64,000 bases of DNA from Alphaproteobacteria bacterium. GTDB taxonomy: Bacteria; Pseudomonadota; Alphaproteobacteria; CAAGCB01; CAG-977. The DNA lies in assembly GCA_900768465.1 (NCBI GenBank), contig CAAGCY010000014.1, positions 1-64,000 of the forward strand. The letters run 5' to 3'. Below, in pieces: positions 26,749-35,968 of this stretch (position 1 is its first letter; each line of letters starts with the position of its first letter). Both the position numbers and the translations under genes were made by a program. Under the pieces are notes generated by a model, which did not search any database, was not told where the DNA came from, and was given only the letters and a program-made list of their open reading frames with translations.

Positions 26749-27806
26749 TCCCCGCTGCTCCCGTATGTAATGGTTCCCAAAACCGCCAGTTCGGACGATG
26801 TCGTGTGAATATCGGCTGTCGGAGCGGTCAAAACGTGGTCTTCGGTCACGGTGATCACAGCGTTTCTGACGGCATTCAGTTTCAAAACCTTGCCCGGTTC
26901 GGCGGTCAGGAACAAATCTTCCAAGTTGGAACGGATGCCCGCTTTCGTGTCGTCATCGTTCGGATTTAAATCGTTGATGACAAAGTCAACCGTTTTCGCC
27001 GTCGGAGCCATAACATAAACTTCCTCGACCGTTGCCGGAACTTTCGACATGATGTAATCACTAACGGCTTTGAGTTCGTTTTCATCGGGCAAAATGCCGC
27101 CTGATTTGTTGTCCATGACGAAACGGACGACGACCGTTCCCAACCCCATGGCGTTCGGATAACACCACGCACGGGTGACGCCCGACACTTCTTTTGCCCA
27201 TGCGACGTAATCGGAATCCGCACCGCCCAACGGCGGGTTTTGCACAAAAGATTTCAGCCGCGCACGCAAATCTTCAATGTCTTCAATGTCGTATCCGCCG
27301 GAAATGCCGCTGTCCGCCACGGTGACGGTCACGGAAACTCCGACGATTGCCGAAGTCATCGACAGAATGGAACCGCTTTCGGCGTTACCGGAATTTCCCG
27401 TGTTGGCGGCTTTGACGGAAACGACCGCGCGCCCGTCGGCAATCACGCCCGACGATGTCGTGTTGTAAATGACGCCGTCCGCCCGTTTGATTTCCGTGCC
27501 GTTCGGTATGGATACGCCGTTTGTTCCCGTAAATACGACGTTCCCCGCCGCAAAGCTCGCTTCTTTTCTGCTTTTGCCGCGATTTTTGGCGTGGCGTTCC
27601 AGATTTTCCGCGTCCGCCGTGTCGATAAAGATTTGGCGGAATATCCATTCCCCGAACTGATACAGCCCGTAGGTTGTCATGGATACGACCTTGGCAAAAA
27701 CGGTCAGAAAAGAACGGGACAGCAGGCTGGCATCGGGGAATTTCGCCCGAATGTTCGCTTTGTTCTGCTCCAGCAGTTCTTCGTAGCTCGGAATGTTAAA
27801 TGCCAT
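26745..27806 (-). CDS. Baseplate J-like protein (Mu gp47)
   Basis: The 353-residue protein starts AFNIPSYEELLEQNKANIRAK. It has a long beta-rich middle and an alpha-beta C-terminus, including VSVKAANTGNSGNAESGS and PPLGGADSDYVAWAKEVSGVTRAW, which are baseplate J hallmarks. It forms the wedge of the contractile tail baseplate. Confidence 0.93.
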   Translation of the reverse strand: MAFNIPSYEELLEQNKANIRAKFPDASLLSRSFLTVFAKVVSMTTYGLYQFGEWIFRQIFIDTADAENLERHAKNRGKSRKEASFAAGNVVFTGTNGVSIPNGTEIKRADGVIYNTTSSGVIADGRAVVSVKAANTGNSGNAESGSILSMTSAIVGVSVTVTVADSGISGGYDIEDIEDLRARLKSFVQNPPLGGADSDYVAWAKEVSGVTRAWCYPNAMGLGTVVVRFVMDNKSGGILPDENELKAVSDYIMSKVPATVEEVYVMAPTAKTVDFVINDLNPNDDDTKAGIRSNLEDLFLTAEPGKVLKLNAVRNAVITVTEDHVLTAPTADIHTTSSELAVLGTITYGSSGE

Positions 27807-28185
27807 CGGTGTTCCTCCATAAAAAATCGTAGCTGGCGGTTCCGTCGGGCTTTTTCAATTCAATCGACAGCAACAGCCGCCCGTGCGCGTCGTATTCCGC
27901 CGATGCGGACACTTTCTTGCAAATCTGTTCGTCAACCAGCCAAGACAGTGCGTTTTCGGCGTATTCCCGCGCTTTTTTCAACGTGTCCGCAGACCGCTTG
28001 GCGTTTTTCAGCGTCCAGAGCTTTGAACCGATTTCACCGCCCCACCAGCCGCGTTGATTCGAGTCGCGGGCATCGGAAAACAAAGAAATCAAGACCGCTG
28101 TTTTCAGCCCGCCGTCGGCTTCGATTCCGCCGTTTGCGTACAGCAAATCGCCCGTTTTTTCCGTGATTTCAAAAGCCGCGTCCAT
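27796..28185 (-). CDS. Baseplate protein gp46-like
   Basis: The 129-residue protein has GGIEADGGLKTAVLISLFSD near residue 20 and WWGGEIGSKLW near 48, the gp46 family pattern. It is probably the gp25-like lysozyme-fold wedge protein. It overlaps the J gene by 11 bp. Confidence 0.88.
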   Translation of the reverse strand: MDAAFEITEKTGDLLYANGGIEADGGLKTAVLISLFSDARDSNQRGWWGGEIGSKLWTLKNAKRSADTLKKAREYAENALSWLVDEQICKKVSASAEYDAHGRLLLSIELKKPDGTASYDFLWRNTDGI

Positions 28186-28761
28186 TTATCCCTCCATCGG
28201 TTCCAACGGCGGGGAAGTCGGCGCGCCCGCGTTGCCAGTGTGCGTGTGACCGTTGTAGGTTGAACGGATTGCCGTCAAATTGCCCGTCTTGTCCGCGACT
28301 TCGCCTTTGCCCGTGATGTTTCCGGCGACTTCAAGCGTTTGAGCGACCTTGACCGCGCCGTTCAAGTCGATTTCGGCGGCATTGATGACGAACTTTGACG
28401 TTTTGACGGCGATTTCATGCCCGCGCTTCAATCGGATTTCGTCGCCCTCGTCGGTGTAAAGCGCGACTTCGCCAGCCTGCAATCCTTTCAACCGGAACTT
28501 TCTGCTTTCCGCGGAAATGACAATGCCGTTCGACCGATCCCCGCCGACAAACAAAACCGTCGCCACGGAACCGACCGGAGGAACGGAAGTCAAGCCGTAG
28601 TTCTGCGCCCGTTCAATACCGCTTTTCAGTTCCCCGTCCAGCAAAGCCGCTTGGCAGACCTGAACGGCGGCGTCATCGGCGACGGCTTTCAAAACGCCGC
28701 GTCCGACCATCAGTAAAACACGGGATTTAATGTTTGTTAAAAGCCTGTTTAAAGCGTCCAT
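28186..28761 (-). CDS. Baseplate spike protein V-like (Mu gp45)
   Basis: The start MDALNRLLTNIKSRV (28761) is preferred over upstream codons that lie in the previous gene. The 191-residue protein has an OB-like N-terminus (PPVGSVATVLFVGGDRSNGIVI), then a repetitive Ile/Val/Asn beta-helix region and the terminal YNGHTHTGNAGAPTSPP, the metal-site tip of membrane-piercing spikes. Confidence 0.9.
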   Translation of the reverse strand: MDALNRLLTNIKSRVLLMVGRGVLKAVADDAAVQVCQAALLDGELKSGIERAQNYGLTSVPPVGSVATVLFVGGDRSNGIVISAESRKFRLKGLQAGEVALYTDEGDEIRLKRGHEIAVKTSKFVINAAEIDLNGAVKVAQTLEVAGNITGKGEVADKTGNLTAIRSTYNGHTHTGNAGAPTSPPLEPMEG

Positions 28762-28771
28762 TCGTCCCTCC

Positions 28772-29824
28772 TTACTTGATTTCAATCGCGTCGGGCGGCA
28801 ACAGACCGCTTTCGTCTTTGGACTTTTGAACGACGGGCAAACGTTTGTAGGCGTCGGGACTGACAAGGGTCAGCTTTGTTTTCGCACCCGCTTTGTCCAA
28901 CGAAAAAAAGACCTGCTTGATCAGCAGTTTCGCGTCAACGCCCCAGCGCGGGATTGAAACGCGGGAAAGCGTGTTTTTGCGCCACAAAACGCCGTCGCTT
29001 TGCGTCCACCCCTGAACCGTGATATTGATGCCCGCGCAACAGCCTGAACGGACGCAAGCTTCCCATGCCGCCATATCGCTGACGGACACGCCCGCTTCGG
29101 CGTTTTGAACGACTTGCAGCAAGGGACGGTAGCGTTTGACGTTCAAATCCCGCGACGTTCCCGTAGCGTTTGCGCTTTCCTGCGTGTCGTCGATCAGCGA
29201 CGTTTGATTTTTGACCGTGTAATCCGAAAAGCGGCTCGACCAGTCGGCGGAAAATGCGGCTTCCAGTATGTTTTCGCCGTAAATCAAGCTTTCCGCCGTT
29301 CCGTTCAATCCCGCCCGCGTCAGCACCAAGTTGCCCGCTTCGTCCGATGTCGCCAAAACGGCGCGCGCCTTGGCGGCTCTGTCCAAAGCGTCGAACACGC
29401 TTTCCCCCGGCTGGATTTTAAAGGATTTAAACGCTTCGCCCGTGTCGCCGACCTGATTGACGACCTTGATTTTAAACGGGGCGCACAGCTTGAGCGCGAT
29501 TTCGCACAGCGTCAGATTGAACCATTCGTCCGGTTCCGCCATAACGGAACATTCCGCCAGATCCACGGTTTTGTCCGCGCCGCCCAAAGTCAAACCGCAA
29601 TCGTCCGCCGACAAATTCGCCGCTGTTCTGCCGATGTAGCCGGAACAAACGGTTTGATTTTCCAGTTTCAAAACAGCCGAAGCACCGGGGTAAATCATAA
29701 TGTCGCCCGCTTGTTCGGCGGAAACGGCGAATTCGCCCGCAATCGCGTCAATCGCGCCGACGGCTTGAAGTGCCGTCCAGCCCTTGTAAATCATACCGTC
29801 CACTGTCAGCGACGCGCCGATCAT
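28772..29824 (-). CDS. Baseplate hub protein, Mu gpP-like (gp44)
   Basis: The 350-residue protein of the gp27/late-control-D type shows MIYKGWTALQAVGAIDAIAG near the N-terminus and a GESVFDALDRAAKARAVLATSDEAGNLVLTR-like segment near 138-165 (only its order is noted). It forms the trimeric hub between tail tube and spike. The 4-bp overlap with the upstream gene suggests coupling. Confidence 0.88.
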   Translation of the reverse strand: MIGASLTVDGMIYKGWTALQAVGAIDAIAGEFAVSAEQAGDIMIYPGASAVLKLENQTVCSGYIGRTAANLSADDCGLTLGGADKTVDLAECSVMAEPDEWFNLTLCEIALKLCAPFKIKVVNQVGDTGEAFKSFKIQPGESVFDALDRAAKARAVLATSDEAGNLVLTRAGLNGTAESLIYGENILEAAFSADWSSRFSDYTVKNQTSLIDDTQESANATGTSRDLNVKRYRPLLQVVQNAEAGVSVSDMAAWEACVRSGCCAGINITVQGWTQSDGVLWRKNTLSRVSIPRWGVDAKLLIKQVFFSLDKAGAKTKLTLVSPDAYKRLPVVQKSKDESGLLPPDAIEIK

Positions 29825-31038
29825 ACCAACACCTCCAGCTTTGTTTTCGCGGGAACGAACAACGGGTTTTTGATTTTGTTGCGAACGACGATTTCGTCGG
29901 CTTTGGCGTAATCGCCGTACAGTTCGTAAGCGATGACGCAGGCGGGCAGAACGCTGTCCGTTTTGTAATGCGACACCTTTTTCAAATCCGCCGATTGTTC
30001 CGTAACCGCCTCGACGACCGTCTTTTGCAAATTCAGCAAGGCCTGCGACAACGCGATGTTTTTGGTGGACACGATTTCCGTTTCCAAAACGTCCGCCAGT
30101 TCGTCGCGCAGGGAAACGGCTTCGTCATAACTGTCGAAATCGATATTCGGAACGGTCTGAACGGCGGCGACGACAGCCGTCTGGCGAATGACGGCGGACA
30201 ACGCCGTTTCGTTTTGGTCAATCTGCCGTTTCAATTTCGCGGCGACGTTTTTCTTGGTCTTTGACGACCCGAAGTCGTAGAAAAAGCGGCGTTGGGCAAT
30301 CAGTTTCGATTTGTCGGACAGGCTGGGGAATTTGAACAAATCCAGCAGATTTTGCTGAAACCCCGCGCCGCCCGCCAACGCTTTCAGCGGATTATCCGAA
30401 AACGCGTCAATCACGGCGTTCCATTCAGCGACGGAATTATACAGCTCCGCCGTTCCTTCCTGAAACTCTTTGACTCCGGCGGCGACATCGGAAACGGGTT
30501 CAAGAACCGTTTTCATCAGCGCGTTCAACTTTGTGGTGCTCAGATCCGCCAAAGACGCGGGCAGTCCCGCCAAGTCGAATTTATCCGCAAACTCCGCCGC
30601 CGACAAAATCGACGCTTTGTCCGCCGCTTCGGAAAGCTTTCCCAAAAAATCCGTCGTGATGAAAAGCCCGTCTTCAAACTCGGCGCGAATGAATCGCATG
30701 GTGATTTGCGCGTACCCGCCGTCGTCCTTGACGCGGACGACGGTATAGCCGTCCGGAACGACCGTGGACGTTTTGTGCCGATACGGGTGAACCAGCGCGC
30801 CCGAACCGCTTTCGTTCAGCGCGTCTTCCAGCTGTTCCAGATTTTTTGCGTAATCCCCCAGCAAAAAGCCCGTTACCGTATAGATTTCGTCCTTTTTGCC
30901 CAAATCCTGAACCGTGCCGATGTCGCGACCGGGGAATTCGTTATGCACGATTCTGCGCCCGAATTCGTCTTCGATTTTTTCGACAAAGAACGGTACACCT
31001 TTGAACGACGCTTCGCTTAAATCGTCTTTCCACCCCAT
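29821..31038 (-). CDS. DNA circularization-domain tail protein (Mu gpN-like)
   Basis: The 405-residue protein begins WKDDLSEASFKGVPFFVEKI and has EFGRRIVHNEFPGRD, the 'DNA circularization N-terminal' signature. Despite the family name it is now regarded as a distal tail/baseplate hub part of Mu-like phages. It lies between the tape measure and gpP genes, as in Mu. Confidence 0.9.
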   Translation of the reverse strand: MGWKDDLSEASFKGVPFFVEKIEDEFGRRIVHNEFPGRDIGTVQDLGKKDEIYTVTGFLLGDYAKNLEQLEDALNESGSGALVHPYRHKTSTVVPDGYTVVRVKDDGGYAQITMRFIRAEFEDGLFITTDFLGKLSEAADKASILSAAEFADKFDLAGLPASLADLSTTKLNALMKTVLEPVSDVAAGVKEFQEGTAELYNSVAEWNAVIDAFSDNPLKALAGGAGFQQNLLDLFKFPSLSDKSKLIAQRRFFYDFGSSKTKKNVAAKLKRQIDQNETALSAVIRQTAVVAAVQTVPNIDFDSYDEAVSLRDELADVLETEIVSTKNIALSQALLNLQKTVVEAVTEQSADLKKVSHYKTDSVLPACVIAYELYGDYAKADEIVVRNKIKNPLFVPAKTKLEVLV

Positions 31039-31039
31039 G

Positions 31040-32539
31040 TCACACCCCCGCCAAAGTTCTGGTCAGCCCGATTTCCGTTCTGTCGGCATCGGAATTGACC
31101 ACGTTCAGCCGCGTTCCGGACGGCAGATTTTCACCGCGAATGACGACCTCCGTCCGCAAAGTTTTATCCTCCCGTCTGACCGGAGCTTGCGGCGCGGGCG
31201 AAACAACGGCGGAATCGTCAAACAGGACGGGACGGCGCATCGGCGTTTCGGAAACGGTTTTCACGGCATCGTCCGGCGCATCGTTTTCGCTCTTTTCCCG
31301 TTTGCCGAAGATTTTTTCCAGCAGCCACCCCGTGCCGCTTTCGATAATTGAAGCGATTTTCAACGACCAGTCGGCGATTTTCTTCAACGCCACACCCGCC
31401 GCGAACAGAATGACGACGAACTGTCCGATCGGATTGGTCAGCAAAACCAGCCCGAACGCCGCCAAAGCCTTGACCAATACGCCCAAAGAAACCAGCAGCG
31501 CGCCGGACATAACCCCCGCCAGCATCAGCAAGGCGTTTTTAAACCCGCCGACAAAGCCGACCGCGGTTTGCACAAAGTCCGCAAAACCTTTCAACGCGTC
31601 CCACGCGTCGGCGACCGCCGATTTCGCGGTGTTGAATCCGTTTATAAACGCTTGCCCCGTTTTTTGCGCCCATTGCTGCAAAGTGCCGTCGTCCGCCATC
31701 GCGTCAACCTTGTCCAGCAAAGCGGAAAGCTCCGTTTTCAGCCAAGAAAACACACCGCTTTCCATGACCATTTTTGCAAACCGCGTCCATTGGTCGGACA
31801 GATTGGACACCATGCCCGACCACGTTTGCGACAGTCCGTCCATCGCGCCCGTATAGCCTTTGCGGTTGAAAACCTCGTACACCATTTTTTCCATGGCTTC
31901 CATGTTGCGGACATCGGCGTAAAGCGTGACTTTCTGTTTATCCTTGTCAAAAAAGGTATAGGTCATCTTGCGCCCGATCAGTTTGTAAATGCCGCCGATT
32001 GCCGTCCGCAGCTGTTCAAACTGTCCCGACTTGGCTTTTCCGACGGCATCAACCAGCTGCATCAGCGGCTTGCCGGAAGCCGCCGCCGCGTCGCCGATGG
32101 ACAGCAGACTGCCGTTCATCGGATCAATTCCCGACGAAACCAGATTTTTATAGGCCTCCGTGACTTCACTCAGCTCGTAGGGTGTTTTGACGGCAAAATC
32201 GGAAATCCAGTCCATGGCTTTTTGGGCGCGTTCCGACGACCCTTCCAGCGTTGTCAAAACCGTTTCCATATCCTCGAATGTCGCCGCCACGTCCAAAAAG
32301 TTCCGCTTGAACCCCCAAGCCAGCCCCGTGCCGACGACCGTCGTTTTCACCGCCAGACCGCTTAACGCCGACAGCGCGGTTGAAAACGACGATTTCAAGT
32401 CTTTGAAAGAAGAAGACAAGCCCGAAAAACCGTCTTTGAAGCCCGCAACCATTCGGCGCAGAGCGGACGACAGTCTTGACAGACCGCCGCTCATCGCGTC
32501 AAACAGCTTGACTTTTAAACTGAGTTCCTCTTTTGCCAT
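31040..32539 (-). CDS. Tail tape measure protein
   Basis: From MAKEELSLKVKLFD (ATG 32539) the protein is about 499 residues. It has an alpha-helical N-terminus, KAMDWISDFAVKTPYELSEV near 115-135 (TMP-family block) and three hydrophobic helices near residues 325-395. It sets tail length and helps DNA entry. It is rather short for a contractile tail, in line with Mu-sized tails. Its start lies inside the frameshifted end of the chaperone gene. Confidence 0.9.
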   Translation of the reverse strand: MAKEELSLKVKLFDAMSGGLSRLSSALRRMVAGFKDGFSGLSSSFKDLKSSFSTALSALSGLAVKTTVVGTGLAWGFKRNFLDVAATFEDMETVLTTLEGSSERAQKAMDWISDFAVKTPYELSEVTEAYKNLVSSGIDPMNGSLLSIGDAAAASGKPLMQLVDAVGKAKSGQFEQLRTAIGGIYKLIGRKMTYTFFDKDKQKVTLYADVRNMEAMEKMVYEVFNRKGYTGAMDGLSQTWSGMVSNLSDQWTRFAKMVMESGVFSWLKTELSALLDKVDAMADDGTLQQWAQKTGQAFINGFNTAKSAVADAWDALKGFADFVQTAVGFVGGFKNALLMLAGVMSGALLVSLGVLVKALAAFGLVLLTNPIGQFVVILFAAGVALKKIADWSLKIASIIESGTGWLLEKIFGKREKSENDAPDDAVKTVSETPMRRPVLFDDSAVVSPAPQAPVRREDKTLRTEVVIRGENLPSGTRLNVVNSDADRTEIGLTRTLAGV

Positions 32540-32691
32540 TGTTCTTCTTCTTTCAATCGCTCTTGCGCCATTTTCACCCAATACGCCAAATCATCGGCGT
32601 TCATCGCCATCACTCGGTCGATATCGATGTAAAAGGGGTATCCGGCAAGCAGTCTGACGGCGCGTTCCCAATCTGCGGGGAAGGACTGATA
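32515..32691 (-). CDS. Frameshift extension of tail assembly chaperone (-1 frame)
   Basis: After the slippery heptamer AAATTTT (plus 32691-32697), the -1 frame reads YQSFPADWERAVRLLAGYP and ends with ADDLAYWVKMAQERLKEEEQ, a GpE-like sequence, before the stop at 32515. The fusion would be 81 + 58 = 139 residues. This mirrors the lambda G/GT and P2 E/E' arrangement upstream of the tape measure gene. Confidence 0.8.
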   Translation of the reverse strand, partial: YQSFPADWERAVRLLAGYPFYIDIDRVMAMNADDLAYWVKMAQERLKEEEQWQKRNSV

Positions 32692-32933
32692 AAATTTGAA
32701 ATAATCTTATAGACCTCCGTCATATCGGCGACGTCCATGCGTTCCAGCTTCGCCTTTTCCGTTCCCGTCGTCCGGCTTGCCAATGTCAGCATATCGTCAA
32801 ATGACACTTCAACGTTGCGTTTCAGTTCAATCCCGCGGAAATCGCCAGCCGTCGGACGGCGCACGGTCAATTCCGTGACGGTTTCATGTTCTCCCCACGC
32901 AATCGGGGTTTTAAGGGTGTATTTAACGACCAT
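32610..32933 (-). CDS. Tail assembly chaperone, Mu gp41-like
   Basis: The 107-residue zero-frame product has WGEHETVTELTVRRPTAGDF and RMDVADMTEVYKIISNF, the gp41/gpE-type pattern. The last ~26 residues after the slippery site look like random coil. It coats the tape measure during tail assembly. Its start touches the end of the tube gene. Confidence 0.85.
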   Translation of the reverse strand: MVVKYTLKTPIAWGEHETVTELTVRRPTAGDFRGIELKRNVEVSFDDMLTLASRTTGTEKAKLERMDVADMTEVYKIISNFISPSPQIGNAPSDCLPDTPFTSISTE

Positions 32934-33298
32934 TAAACAATCTCCTCCGCATCTGTTCCCGTGAATTTGACGGGGACGGTTCCCTCTTCGCAGGCGACCG
33001 TTCCTTCCCCGCTGTAAAAGGCGTTTTTAAGGGAAATCGTCTTGCCGTTTTTCAACGACAGCGTGACGGTTTTGTTTTTCATCTGAACCAAAGCGGCGAT
33101 GTCCAGCTCTTCGCTGTCTTGAATTTCACCCTCGATATAGGGTTCTTGCGCCGTTTCCTTGTACCCGATGACTTTCAGATTCGCCCCGAAAATCGGTTCG
33201 CGCTTCGGGTGTCCCAAGTTGTACGACCATTGCCCTTTGGCTTCCATCAAACCGCCGTCGGTCTTGACCTCGATGGCTCCGGCTACTCTTAACGTCAT
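32933..33298 (-). CDS. Tail tube protein (Mu gpM-like)
   Basis: The 121-residue beta-rich protein has GAIEVKTDGGLMEAKGQWSYN at its start (family block) and GYKETAQEPYIEGEI near 47-60. It polymerises into the inner tube of the contractile tail. It lies directly after the sheath gene, the invariant order. Confidence 0.92.
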   Translation of the reverse strand: MTLRVAGAIEVKTDGGLMEAKGQWSYNLGHPKREPIFGANLKVIGYKETAQEPYIEGEIQDSEELDIAALVQMKNKTVTLSLKNGKTISLKNAFYSGEGTVACEEGTVPVKFTGTDAEEIV

Positions 33299-33307
33299 GT
33301 TTCCTCC

Positions 33308-34762
33308 TTATCGTACAAAAGCGATTTGCGTGGCGACCACGTCCAGCTTGTTCATCAAATCGGGCGGCAGCAGAACGTCCAGACGGTTGCGGTTGGACGC
33401 GTTGCGCTCGACTTTCAAATTCTTTTTGAAATCATCGAAGTTTTCGACCAGCCCGTTTTCGGCATGGGTTTTGAACCACACGACGGCTTCGGCTTTCATG
33501 GTCGCGGGGGTCATCACTTTCGCCCCCGTCGCGCCGTCGTCGCCCAGCTTCCAGTTCTGGTATTTGCGGGCGATGTAGTTGCGCCAGTCGTAACGCAAAT
33601 ACCCCAGCAACAGCGGAACATTCACGTCTTGATACGCGGTGTCCGCCGCGCCCGCCGAGTTTGTCTTGTAGGTCGTAATCGCCTGTTCAATGACCGCCGT
33701 TCCGTCAACGGATCGGGTGAAAGTGGAAATACCGTCGTGCAACAGCAGATTTCTTTCCTCGTCCGTGAACTGTTCTTCCGCCGATCCGGTCATGATGCCG
33801 TTCAAGGCGTAGCGGAACGGCGCGGCGGGGTCGTTTGACGCATACAGCGCGACCGTCGCCATGTAAGAGGCCGCAACGGCGTACAGCGGACTTTTCAACC
33901 CGTGCGCGTTCAGAAGCGTAAGGTGCTTGTCGTTCAAAGCGGCGCCCTTTTCCCCCAGCGCGGACAATTCCCCGCCGAGTGCGCCGAATGCCACTCCCTC
34001 AATCGCGCGCAAAGCTGACCAGCGGCTTTCCAGCTCCGTTTTCAAAGCGGAAAGATTCGCCGCGTCCGTGTACGGCGTTGCGATAAAATTATAATGCGCG
34101 TCCCCGATGGCGGCGATAACGTCGCCGATATCGGGATTTGTCGCACCGCCCGTCAAATCCGTAACCGCCACGGTCAAACCCGCGGGCAGGGTTTCCCCGT
34201 CGTAATGGTTCAGGTGAACGGGCATATTGCCGCATTCGCCCTTGTGCTTGGCGGTCAACGTGACAACACCCGCTTCGCACGCCGCCGTGACGGGCAGTTC
34301 CCCGTCGGCGGAAACAGCCGCCGCCAACGCCTGCGCGATGTCCGTCGCCGCGTTGGATTTCGACACGCCGACGGGAACGCGGTAATCTCCGACATACAGA
34401 CAAAGCGTCCCGCTTTCGCCCGCCGTTCCGGTAATCGTGATCGTCGCCGTCGCGGCAGAACCCGATGCGGCATCGTCAACGGCTATGGCGTACAAATCCG
34501 TCACCTTGTTGGCGTTTTTAACGTCGCCGATCATGCGCGCCAGCATGGAGCCTTTGCCGAACAAAGCCCGTCCCTGTTCAACCGAAGTAACGCGCTTTGC
34601 CGTCAAAGCGGGCGCGGAACCGTCGGACAGTTTCTGACCGACAACCAGCATTTTCATCGGCTGGACGCTTGCCCCCGAAACCGCGTTGTCCGAATTGAAT
34701 TCGCACCAGACAAACGGCACCAGCCAGTTGTTCGGGATTTGAGCAAAAGAAATGTCGCCCAT
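33308..34762 (-). CDS. Tail sheath protein (Mu gpL-like)
   Basis: The 484-residue protein opens ISFAQIPNNWLVPFVWCEF, with FGKGSMLARMIGDVKNAN near residue 70, GDVIAAIGDAHYNFIATPYTD near 210, and a C-terminal PPDLMNKLDVVATQIAF. It is the contractile sheath subunit. Confidence 0.95.
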   Translation of the reverse strand: MGDISFAQIPNNWLVPFVWCEFNSDNAVSGASVQPMKMLVVGQKLSDGSAPALTAKRVTSVEQGRALFGKGSMLARMIGDVKNANKVTDLYAIAVDDAASGSAATATITITGTAGESGTLCLYVGDYRVPVGVSKSNAATDIAQALAAAVSADGELPVTAACEAGVVTLTAKHKGECGNMPVHLNHYDGETLPAGLTVAVTDLTGGATNPDIGDVIAAIGDAHYNFIATPYTDAANLSALKTELESRWSALRAIEGVAFGALGGELSALGEKGAALNDKHLTLLNAHGLKSPLYAVAASYMATVALYASNDPAAPFRYALNGIMTGSAEEQFTDEERNLLLHDGISTFTRSVDGTAVIEQAITTYKTNSAGAADTAYQDVNVPLLLGYLRYDWRNYIARKYQNWKLGDDGATGAKVMTPATMKAEAVVWFKTHAENGLVENFDDFKKNLKVERNASNRNRLDVLLPPDLMNKLDVVATQIAFVR

Positions 34763-34924
34763 TTATTTTCCTTTCTTTTCCGTAATGATTTCGACTTCGC
34801 CGGACGCGGCTCTGCGCCGCCAGTAAGTCGTCAATTCAACCGAAACGCCGTTTTCGGGAATCGGTGTTTTCGTCGCCGGATCAAGCACGCGCTTTTTCCC
34901 GACAGGTTTAATCTTCACCCGCAT
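34763..34924 (-). CDS. Small DUF2635 protein (Mu gp38-like)
   Basis: The 53-residue protein begins MRVKIKPVGKKRVLDPAT and contains IPENGVSVELTTYWRRR, the DUF2635 pattern. It sits just upstream of the sheath gene as in Mu. An AGGAG-type site precedes its ATG inside the end of the previous gene. Confidence 0.88.
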   Translation of the reverse strand: MRVKIKPVGKKRVLDPATKTPIPENGVSVELTTYWRRRAASGEVEIITEKKGK

Positions 34925-35459
34925 CTGTTCCTCCCAATTCAATAATGTCCTCGGCGGTCAATCCCGCTTCGTAATCCGTTTTGCACGTCAGCCAATCCGC
35001 CAAATCAAAGTCCGGATCGGATTCAATATCGGCATAAGACACCGTCTGCATCGTCAGTTCCGCCGCGTGGCACAAAATCCCGCAAAACATAACGGGTTGA
35101 CTGGATACGACCTGAACAAACCCCGTATCGTCCGCCGATTTCAGCGGCGACGTTCTGAACGTCCGCCTGATCGCGTCGATTTTCGCGTCGAACAGGATTT
35201 CCGATGCCGCCGCGTCGGTCAGCCCCATAAATCCCGTGATTTTCCAGTCCTGCCAAACTTTGGTCTTTTGCGCCGACAAAGCTTCTTCACGCACGGCGGC
35301 GCGATGCACGAACCAGCCGCACAGTTCTTTGCCTTTCATATAGAAATCCCGCAAAGCGTCGGGGGCTTTGGCATAGCGTTCAAACGGCTGCACCTTGCCG
35401 ATGTCGGGGATTTCCGATATTTTTCTGACGATTTCGTTTCTGATTTCCTGCGTGTTCAT
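34908..35459 (-). CDS. Tail terminator/gp37-like protein
   Basis: The 183-residue protein lies in the position of Mu gp37 (DUF1834). It has EIRNEIVRKISEIPDIGKVQPF at the N-terminus and a middle KITGFMGLTDAAASEILFDAKIDAIRRTF. It probably caps the tail or joins it to the head. Overlaps on both sides show tight coupling. Confidence 0.7.
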   Translation of the reverse strand: MNTQEIRNEIVRKISEIPDIGKVQPFERYAKAPDALRDFYMKGKELCGWFVHRAAVREEALSAQKTKVWQDWKITGFMGLTDAAASEILFDAKIDAIRRTFRTSPLKSADDTGFVQVVSSQPVMFCGILCHAAELTMQTVSYADIESDPDFDLADWLTCKTDYEAGLTAEDIIELGGTDAGED

Positions 35460-35968
35460 TGTTTTGCCGCCTTTTTAATTTCCCGCGCCACCTGTTCCGG
35501 AACGACGCTTAAAATACGTTCGACCTGCGTTTTGTTCGCCGCAAAAGCTTTGGCGAACATTCGCGCTCCTTTCGTGCCGCGCGCCTTGATTTTCCAAGCA
35601 ATAGAGCGGGCGACGGGGTCAACGGAAACAATCGGCAGTCCCAGTTTTTTCAAAACCCATTGCTTAATCGGTTCCAGCGGCGGATAGTGCGGCTTCGTTC
35701 CCAATTCGACGCAAACGGCGTAATCCAGCGGCGACGACACGACACCCACCAGCCCGTCAAAGCTTGAACGGTACGGCTGTTGCGCCGTAATGCTGTCGCG
35801 CAGCAGTCCCGACACCCCGAACGGCGTGCGTTCCTTGACTTCGCGTTCCAGCAAAGCCGTCGCTTTCATCAAAGCGCGAACGCCGACCTTTTCGACGATT
35901 TCCGGCGCGGACTTGAACGCTTTGGTCAGTTCGACCGCTCCGTCGATTTCATAAACGGGTTCAGTCAT
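35456..35968 (-). CDS. HK97 gp10-like tail completion protein
   Basis: The start MTEPVYEIDGAVEL (35968) follows AGGAGG. The 170-residue protein has ERTPFGVSGLLRDSI near residue 50 and YAVCVELGTKPHYPP near 88, a pattern shared by HK97 gp10/phi13 minor tail proteins. It probably completes the head-tail joint. Confidence 0.75.
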   Translation of the reverse strand: MTEPVYEIDGAVELTKAFKSAPEIVEKVGVRALMKATALLEREVKERTPFGVSGLLRDSITAQQPYRSSFDGLVGVVSSPLDYAVCVELGTKPHYPPLEPIKQWVLKKLGLPIVSVDPVARSIAWKIKARGTKGARMFAKAFAANKTQVERILSVVPEQVAREIKKAAKQ

